Assembly (NCBI GenBank): GCA_023424585.1
Contig: JAFADT010000872.1
Coordinates: 1-10,352 of the forward strand
DNA from: Pseudomonadota bacterium
GTDB taxonomy: Bacteria; Myxococcota; Myxococcia; Myxococcales; Myxococcaceae
Direction of reading: 5' to 3'
DNA: 10,352 nt
The notes under the pieces are model-generated. The model was not told the DNA's origin. It searched no databases and saw nothing but the letters and a program-made list of their open reading frames with translations. Shown piece by piece: positions 7,401-10,352 of this stretch (positions are counted from its first letter, which is position 1; the number at the start of each line of letters is the position of its first letter). Made by a program: the position numbers and the translations under genes.

Positions 7401-7513
7401 ACCACGCGCGCGACGGCCTCGTCGGCGGCGGGGATGGGGCGCACGGTCCAGGTCTGGGAGAGGGCCACCGCGGGCAGCAGCGTGGCAAGGAGCGCGAGGA
7501 TGCGGACATTCAT
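4484..7513 (-). CDS. Secreted CARDB/Fn3-like and PQQ beta-propeller protein
   Basis: A 1009-residue exported protein. The start is ATG 7513, with GAGG about seven bases upstream; an in-frame GTG at 7525 would add four residues. A Sec signal (MNVRILALLATLLPAVALS) is probably cut after residue 19 (ALS-QT). The mature part begins with repeated beta-sandwich regions rich in Thr, Ser, Val and Asn (about 25-150, 160-260, 270-370, 375-515) that look like CARDB/DUF11-type adhesin domains (for example ARVVVENRGTGSAADVTV). An Fn3-like segment follows at about 515-625 (GSVTLTWDNPFN; TYVYRVFNADDE). From about 635 to the end lies a PQQ/BamB-like beta-propeller with blade motifs such as VVALNAATGALIWRY, RVYVGSADGKVHQLE and LHVGTEDGRICAF. 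Four cysteines could form two disulfides. Without a C-terminal anchor or sorting signal it is probably periplasmic or surface-attached through a partner such as the lipoprotein encoded just upstream. Ligand and function are unknown. Confidence 0.85.
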   Translation of the reverse strand: MNVRILALLATLLPAVALSQTWTVRPIPAADEAVARVVMDDVSELVMEVTNTTAATTDTRLSEVSFVLPTGYQLLGGQPAEENPNWKIEYLDSTVRRITFQSTLGCVDDGRGLARNQSARFVLSVVGPSNRATDNATERLVSGTYARDQCDGTNYTYNIGSMTPWTRGILAANVTLSPRVLAVNGATVARVVVENRGTGSAADVTVDDPSSTSSVPLTTEDKDPSKTLAVQAAGIFEVALRPTAAGAVAARVRAHTSDSNAPLAESPVADVGDLVASADMDIVDAFPGDPVTLRLTVANTSTTNTYTQVRPRAPVLLGRATASLLAGPSPESVAQLAPGASAQFTWRYQVSGAPGARYQFQAQVDGTLNGSAVEGDLVTARKGRIVEHRVRLSQERVSTAATGVTVAYTVQNRGTLPIYEVKLLKPAVNYFAVAASGPQAFGDWSVSTDAAGYTWESESGIPVGGEATFRITYSGFTAVTADTAFRHRLELNQGYNDPRIRVEGTMTLLQETASPDVGRLTGVARDGSVTLTWDNPFNHGSTLVLRAEGTTPPDTVPTSGVRYAVGDALGNATVAYVDEFSSASSMTDTAVTNGTTYVYRVFNADDELRYGPGNQPTSQGLLVTPRARVAGNPLWCYSVGLETTLQPVTELGVGIFTSFNDSVVATLTNTANPAEDGAERFRPVKLSGKIGTRFPVVPLLGRPGQQWIVVGDMAGVPAVINSATGEFLWRNTTLGLGSINSFPVTQLLDYANPEYRTTFSNVDLAIFATRNTSTPNQVVALNAATGALIWRYQPGDLGMVSGGMLVDYTTNRLYVPTKSGVSTDTLRVLNSLTGAEVARLALGDLEFGVVRNATSNQILVTANDGRVHGVNPATYAIAWTVQVEGASQRTFTHFARPQGQGFVVSRTNDTVERYEVEDETHVPKLKWTTGIEKPSGTFTFNVNGVPRVYVGSADGKVHQLELENDGLDTGQVTVGPAGQVIGVPTIDHTVGRLHVGTEDGRICAFPVPF

Positions 7514-7526
7514 GGCGGGCCTCACG

Positions 7527-8117
7527 TCACGGCTCCAGGGTGAAGGACGTGGCGGCCAGCTGCGCCCCGTCCAGGAAGAAGCGCACCTGCCAGGTGCCCG
7601 TCATGCGCGACATGGCCACGGCCGTGCCCGCGACCGGCAGCGAGTAGCGCAGCGTGCGCGTCTCCTCCGGCCGCGCCGCCACCGTCGCGCTCCGCTTCTC
7701 GTACGGGCGCCCACCCGGCGCGATGAACTCCACGTCCACCAGGCCCTTGTTCCGCACGCCGCTCACCACGAAGTCCACGTCCACCTGCTGCACCTCGGAC
7801 AGCGGCGTGGGCTCCGAGCCCGCGCCCACCACCACCGCGCTCGCGGCCGGAGGCGGCAGCGGCACCGGAGGCGGCTCCTCGGGCGGAGGCTCTTCCGGAG
7901 GTGGCTCCTCGGGCGGAGGCTCTTCCACGCCGGGTGCTGGCGGTGGCGGCCGGGTCACGGTCCCTCCTCCGGCCAGCACGTCCGTCGGATCCACGGGGGA
8001 GCCGGCCCCCGTCCCCTGCCCCGGCTTCACGGACGGCGGCGGCTGGGGGGACACCCCTTCCGAGCACGCCGACAGCACCATCGCCCCCGCCAGCACGGCC
8101 ACGAGCGCCCGCATCAT
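7527..8117 (-). CDS. Proline-rich lipoprotein with C-terminal beta domain
   Basis: The 196-residue protein has a classic lipoprotein signal: a short hydrophobic stretch followed by the lipobox LSAC, so C18 would be lipidated; the next residue (Ser) does not suggest inner-membrane retention. Residues about 20-95 are a low-complexity linker with four EEPPP units (70-90) and Pro-rich flanks, suited to spanning the periplasm or peptidoglycan. The last 100 residues look like a compact beta-sandwich (VQQVDVDFVVSGVRNKG, TGTWQVRFFLDGAQLAATSF). ATG 8117 overlaps the TGA of the PqqD-like gene (ATGA), with GGAGG close upstream; a second ATG at 8114 has better spacing from that site. Only about 13 nt separate its stop from the start of the large exported protein, so the two are probably made together and may interact at the envelope. 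The lipoprotein call is firm; the partner role is inferred. Confidence 0.88.
   Translation of the reverse strand: MMRALVAVLAGAMVLSACSEGVSPQPPPSVKPGQGTGAGSPVDPTDVLAGGGTVTRPPPPAPGVEEPPPEEPPPEEPPPEEPPPVPLPPPAASAVVVGAGSEPTPLSEVQQVDVDFVVSGVRNKGLVDVEFIAPGGRPYEKRSATVAARPEETRTLRYSLPVAGTAVAMSRMTGTWQVRFFLDGAQLAATSFTLEP
7867..7926. repeat. Two tandem 30-bp units encoding EEPPP repeats
   Basis: Two 30-bp units (7867-7896 and 7897-7926) differ at one base (7872 C, 7902 T), and each is built of two diverged 15-bp parts, giving four EEPPP units in the lipoprotein. The 15-bp period keeps the frame, so slippage would change linker length without breaking the gene. Confidence 0.85.
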
Positions 8118-8428
8118 GACTCCTCCAGAGGCGCGGCACCGGCCGGCGCGCGCACTTCGTCCAACAGCCCCTTGCGCTGGAGTTCCTCCAGGAACCGCAG
8201 CGTGTCGGTCAGCACCGGACCCACGTCGGTCGAGAACTCGGAAGCCACCTGCTCCGCCACCGCCCGGGCCGAGCGCCGTCCGTCACACAGCGCCCAGATG
8301 CGCGCCGCCGTCGGGTTGAGCCCGCGCAGCGTGCGCCCCTCCGCGTCCAGCACCAGGAAGTCCGCGCCAAAGCCCTCCCCCGAGGTCCCCTCTCGCCGCC
8401 TGGGCACGCTGTCCGCCGGAAAGCTCAT
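8114..8428 (-). CDS. PqqD-like peptide-binding protein (RiPP recognition element)
   Basis: The 104-residue protein shows the PqqD pattern: a short beta region GADFLVLDAEGRTLRGLN (21-38), the signature helix LNPTAARIWALCDG (37-50), a second helix (SARAVAEQVASEF, 53-65), and the C-terminal helix LTDTLRFLEELQRKGLLDEV (73-92). PqqD-family proteins have a winged-helix-like fold that holds the leader of a peptide substrate for a modifying enzyme; they act in the cytoplasm. No PQQ biosynthesis genes are nearby, so this is a stand-alone recognition protein and not PqqD of PQQ synthesis. The start is ATG 8428, overlapping the TGA of the upstream peptidase gene (ATGA); its own stop overlaps the lipoprotein start in the same way. 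A GTG at 8452 would add eight residues but lies inside the upstream gene. The family call is strong; the substrate is inferred to be the 54-residue peptide. Confidence 0.85.
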   Translation of the reverse strand: MSFPADSVPRRREGTSGEGFGADFLVLDAEGRTLRGLNPTAARIWALCDGRRSARAVAEQVASEFSTDVGPVLTDTLRFLEELQRKGLLDEVRAPAGAAPLEES

Positions 8429-8835
8429 GCGCGGCCCGTCCTCCCCAGCCACGCGGCCACCCGGCGCTTCAGCGTCGCGCGCCAGCGGCCCAGCCGCCGA
8501 GGCCCCACGTCCCAGCGGTCCATCTCCAGCAGCGCGCCACCCCGGCGCACACGCCGCGCGCGCCCCAGGATCCGCACCAGCGGCAGCGGCGGGTCTTCAG
8601 CGCCGCCGTTGTCCCCGCGCAGCGAGCAGACCTGCCCGTCACACCAGCGCACCCGGTGCAGCACCAGCGAGGAGTCGAAGCGCGCCAGCACCACCTCACC
8701 CGGACGCGGCGGCTCCACCAACGGCTCCACCTCCGCCACGTCACCCGCACGCAACGACGGCCACATGCTGTCCCCGGCCACGGGGATCCAGCGGAGGCCA
8801 TCGATCACCGACACGGACTGGGAGGCGCTCGACAT
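8425..8835 (-). CDS. S24/S26-type serine peptidase, Ser-His dyad type
   Basis: The 136-residue protein carries the S24/S26 core: IPVAGDSMWPSLRAGD (17-32) with nucleophile S23, a beta region (GEVVLARFDSS, 46-56), LVLHRVRW with H60 where bacterial signal peptidases have Lys, and RGDN (73-76) followed by an acidic residue. A His general base is typical of SipW/Sec11-like signal peptidases. I see no transmembrane segment, so it may act in the cytoplasm or be held at the membrane by its basic C-terminus (RRLGRWRATLKRRVAAWLG). The start is uncertain: ATG 8835 lacks a ribosome site, while in-frame TTG 8844 has GGAG six bases upstream (8850-8853), giving three extra residues. It is the first gene of the six-gene unit. 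It could cleave the leader of the 54-residue peptide, but its substrate is unknown. Confidence 0.8.
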   Translation of the reverse strand: MSSASQSVSVIDGLRWIPVAGDSMWPSLRAGDVAEVEPLVEPPRPGEVVLARFDSSLVLHRVRWCDGQVCSLRGDNGGAEDPPLPLVRILGRARRVRRGGALLEMDRWDVGPRRLGRWRATLKRRVAAWLGRTGRA

Positions 8836-8856
8836 TGGAGACAAAAGGTACTCCAA
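8835..8856 (-). promoter_or_regulatory. Inverted repeat overlapping the ribosome site and start of the peptidase gene
   Basis: TTGGAG (8835-8840) and CTCCAA (8851-8856) are perfect 6-bp inverted arms 10 bases apart. In the minus-strand mRNA the first arm contains the only good Shine-Dalgarno sequence (GGAG) and the second covers the bases up to the A of the ATG, so a hairpin would hide both. The same bases could instead be a DNA operator. The repeat is seen; regulation is inferred. Confidence 0.4.
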
Positions 8857-8963
8857 AGTCTCAAGCGTCGCGAATCCCCCGGCTCTCGATCCCCCAGCGA
8901 TTCCCAGGACTTACGACGCCCAACTCCTCCACTCCGGGATTTTCAGGGAAGACCAACCGCCCT

Positions 8964-9001
8964 GCGCCCCTCCGGCCCGGCGCGTCATACGGGAGGGGCG
9001 C
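8964..9001 (-). terminator. Terminator-like hairpin after hisS
   Basis: A perfect 10-bp inverted repeat pairs GCGCCCCTCC (8964-8973) with GGAGGGGCGC (8992-9001) around an 18-nt loop, starting seven bases after the hisS stop (9008-9010). No clear T tract follows, but the GC-rich stem and position fit a terminator that separates hisS from the six-gene unit, which would then need its own promoter between about 8857 and 8963. Confidence 0.55.
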
Positions 9002-9007
9002 GTGGGA

Positions 9008-10300
9008 TCAGGGCGCGGGCGCCGGGGCCGGGGCTTCCGGCTGGGCGCGCACGGTGGCGGCGACGGTGTCCAGGGCCACCGGGACGGGCTCGCCGCCCGC
9101 CATGGGCTTGAGCTTCGCCTGACCGGTGGTGCGCTCCTGCTCGCCCAGCACCAGCGTGAAGCGGGCGCCGGACTTGTCCGCGCGCTTCATCTGGCTCTTG
9201 AGGCTGCCGCCGCGCGTGTCGAAGTCCACCTTCAGGCCCTCGCGGCGCAGGCGGCTGGCCAGCTTGAGGCCCTCGTCCTGCGAGCCCTCGTCCGCCACGG
9301 CGATGAACAGGTCCGGTCGCTGGGTGAACGACCTGCCGCTCTCCTTGAGCAGGAGCACCAGCCGGTCCAGGCCCATGGCGTAGCCCACCGCGGGCACGTC
9401 CGGCCCGCCCAGGCCCTTCATCATCTTGTCGTAGCGCCCGCCGCCGCCCACCGTGCTGGCGGTGCCCAGCGCGGGGTGCGCGGCGATGAACTCGAAGACG
9501 GTGCGCGTGTAGTAGTCCAGGCCGCGCACCAGCCGGTGGTTCACCACGTAGCGGATGCCCAGCACGCCCAGCTTGCGCTGCAGGTCATCGAAGTGCGCGC
9601 GGCACGGCTCGCAGAGGAACTCGAGCACGTTGGGCCCGGCCGCGGCCACCGCCTGGCACTTCTCGTTCTTGCAGTCCAGGACGCGCAGCGGGTTGCGCTC
9701 CAGCCGCTGCTGGCAGTCCGCGCACAGCTCTTCCCGGTGCGCCTTCAGGTACTCCACCAGCTTCGCGTGGTACGCGGGCCGGCAGTTGTCGTCGCCCAGC
9801 GAGTTGATGTTCAGGGTGACGTCCGTGAGGCCCAGGGCCTCCAGGAACTGCACCACCACGTCCATCAGCTCCGCGTCCTGCGCGGGCTCCTTCGCGCCGT
9901 AGGCCTCCGCGCCAATCTGGGAGAACTGGCGGTAGCGGCCCGTCTTCATCCGCTCGTAGCGGAACATGGGCCCCATGTAGAACCAGCGCGTCACCGGCTC
10001 CTGGTTGTTCACCGAGTGCTCGATGTACGCGCGCGCCGCGGGCGCGGTGCCCTCCGGACGCAGGGACAGGCTGCGGCCGCCCTTGTCCTCGAAGGTGTAC
10101 ATCTCCTTGCCCACGATGTCGGTCTCCTCGCCCACGCTGCGCACGAAGAGGGCGGTGTCCTCCACCATCGGCGTGCGCACCTCGCCGTAGCCGAAGCGGC
10201 CGAACAGCGTGCGCGCGGTCGACTCGACGAACTGCCAGACCTCGATTTCGCCCGGCAGGAGGTCGTTCATCCCCTTCACGCCGTTGATCTTCTGGCTCAC
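9008..10300 (-). CDS. hisS: Histidyl-tRNA synthetase
   Basis: HisRS, a class II aminoacyl-tRNA synthetase, charges tRNA-His with histidine in the cytoplasm. The 430-residue length is normal. Motifs in order are KGMNDLLP (9-16), RPEGT (81-85), motif 2 FRYERMKTGRYRQFSQIGAE (113-132), the histidine-binding LVRGLDYYT (257-265), GGGGRYD (285-291) and motif 3 VGYAMGLDRL (305-314), then the anticodon-binding domain (about 330-425). The insertion domain carries three cysteine pairs or near-pairs (C193/C196, C210/C215, C230/C233), a possible zinc site seen in many bacterial HisRS. The tail ends in an Ala-Pro run (APAPAPAP). The start is GTG 10300, with GGAG eight bases upstream, and it overlaps the TGA of the preceding gene (GTGA), indicating coupled translation with an unidentified upstream gene. 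Confidence 0.98.
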   Translation of the reverse strand: MSQKINGVKGMNDLLPGEIEVWQFVESTARTLFGRFGYGEVRTPMVEDTALFVRSVGEETDIVGKEMYTFEDKGGRSLSLRPEGTAPAARAYIEHSVNNQEPVTRWFYMGPMFRYERMKTGRYRQFSQIGAEAYGAKEPAQDAELMDVVVQFLEALGLTDVTLNINSLGDDNCRPAYHAKLVEYLKAHREELCADCQQRLERNPLRVLDCKNEKCQAVAAAGPNVLEFLCEPCRAHFDDLQRKLGVLGIRYVVNHRLVRGLDYYTRTVFEFIAAHPALGTASTVGGGGRYDKMMKGLGGPDVPAVGYAMGLDRLVLLLKESGRSFTQRPDLFIAVADEGSQDEGLKLASRLRREGLKVDFDTRGGSLKSQMKRADKSGARFTLVLGEQERTTGQAKLKPMAGGEPVPVALDTVAATVRAQPEAPAPAPAP

Positions 10301-10352
10301 GTGATGACTCCGATGCGCGTGCCCATGCGCACCACCGCTTCCGGCTGGAGGC
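10297..10352 (-). CDS. 3' end of an unidentified gene upstream of hisS
   Basis: An open frame enters from the right edge and ends at TGA 10297-10299, overlapping the GTG start of hisS. The visible C-terminus reads LQPEAVVRMGTRIGVIT (17 residues). This is too short to identify. The overlap with hisS and the absence of stops in the visible 18 codons support a real gene tail, but a chance open frame cannot be excluded. Confidence 0.45.
   Translation of the reverse strand, partial: LQPEAVVRMGTRIGVIT

Noticed and set aside
8114..8428. PqqD of a PQQ biosynthesis operon
   Set aside because: No pqqA, pqqB, pqqC or pqqE is present. The beta-propeller in the unit is of the structural PQQ-repeat type and does not show that PQQ is made here.
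3459..8844. A complete lasso-peptide cluster
   Set aside because: The YxxPxI motif, PqqD-like protein and HprK-like kinase fit, but there is no asparagine-synthetase-like cyclase, no transglutaminase-like leader peptidase and no ABC transporter in the window, and the peptide's tail lacks an obvious lasso core with Gly at position one and Asp/Glu at 7-9.
7338..9122. A 594-codon open frame on the plus strand
   Set aside because: It crosses five real minus-strand genes and an intergenic region, and encodes low-complexity Arg/Pro/Ser/Ala sequence with no domain.
9008..10085. Cysteine pairs in HisRS as a novel metal site
   Set aside because: A Cys-rich insertion with this spacing is common in bacterial HisRS of this type, so it is noted in the annotation but is not unusual.
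1..10352. CRISPR arrays, tRNA or rRNA genes, insertion sequences, phage attachment sites
   Set aside because: I found no regularly spaced repeats, no cloverleaf or rRNA-like segment, no transposase and no terminal inverted repeats with target duplications.

Overview
The window is very GC-rich, with codons ending almost always in G or C and several GTG starts. It carries miaA, hisS, an HdeD-like protein, a receiver protein and proline-rich lipoprotein and adhesin-type surface proteins. This suggests a myxobacterium (Myxococcus/Corallococcus-like). That is an inference from composition and gene style, not a database match.

Layout. Positions 1-1560 are on the plus strand: a response-regulator receiver protein (1-585), probably cut by the window edge, and an unrecognised 292-residue protein (682-1560) with a perfect inverted repeat in its leader and a strong hairpin after its stop. 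Everything from 1727 to the end is on the minus strand. In transcription order (right to left) this is: the tail of an unknown gene (10352-10297) overlapping hisS (10300-9008); a terminator-like hairpin (9001-8964); a tightly packed six-gene block (about 8844-3459); miaA (3403-2492); and an HdeD/DUF308 membrane protein (2323-1727).

The six-gene block is the most interesting part. In order it encodes a small S24/S26-type serine peptidase (Ser-His type), a PqqD-like peptide-binding protein (RiPP recognition element fold), a proline-rich lipoprotein, a secreted protein of about 1009 residues (CARDB/Fn3-like beta domains followed by a PQQ/BamB-like beta-propeller), a previously hidden 54-residue peptide with a YxxPxI motif and two C-terminal cysteines, and an HprK-like P-loop kinase. 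Four junctions are stop/start overlaps or gaps of about 12 nt. The peptide's stop overlaps the kinase start (GTGA), so the block looks like one co-translated unit.

My reading is that the 54-residue peptide is the substrate of a RiPP-like system: PqqD-like protein binds the leader, the HprK-like kinase modifies the peptide or uses it as a partner, and the S26-like peptidase cleaves it. The lipoprotein and propeller protein would act at the cell surface. No cyclase, radical SAM enzyme, transglutaminase-like leader peptidase or ABC exporter lies in the window, so it is not a complete known RiPP class as seen here. The functional assignment is inference; the gene content, overlaps and motifs are visible in the sequence.
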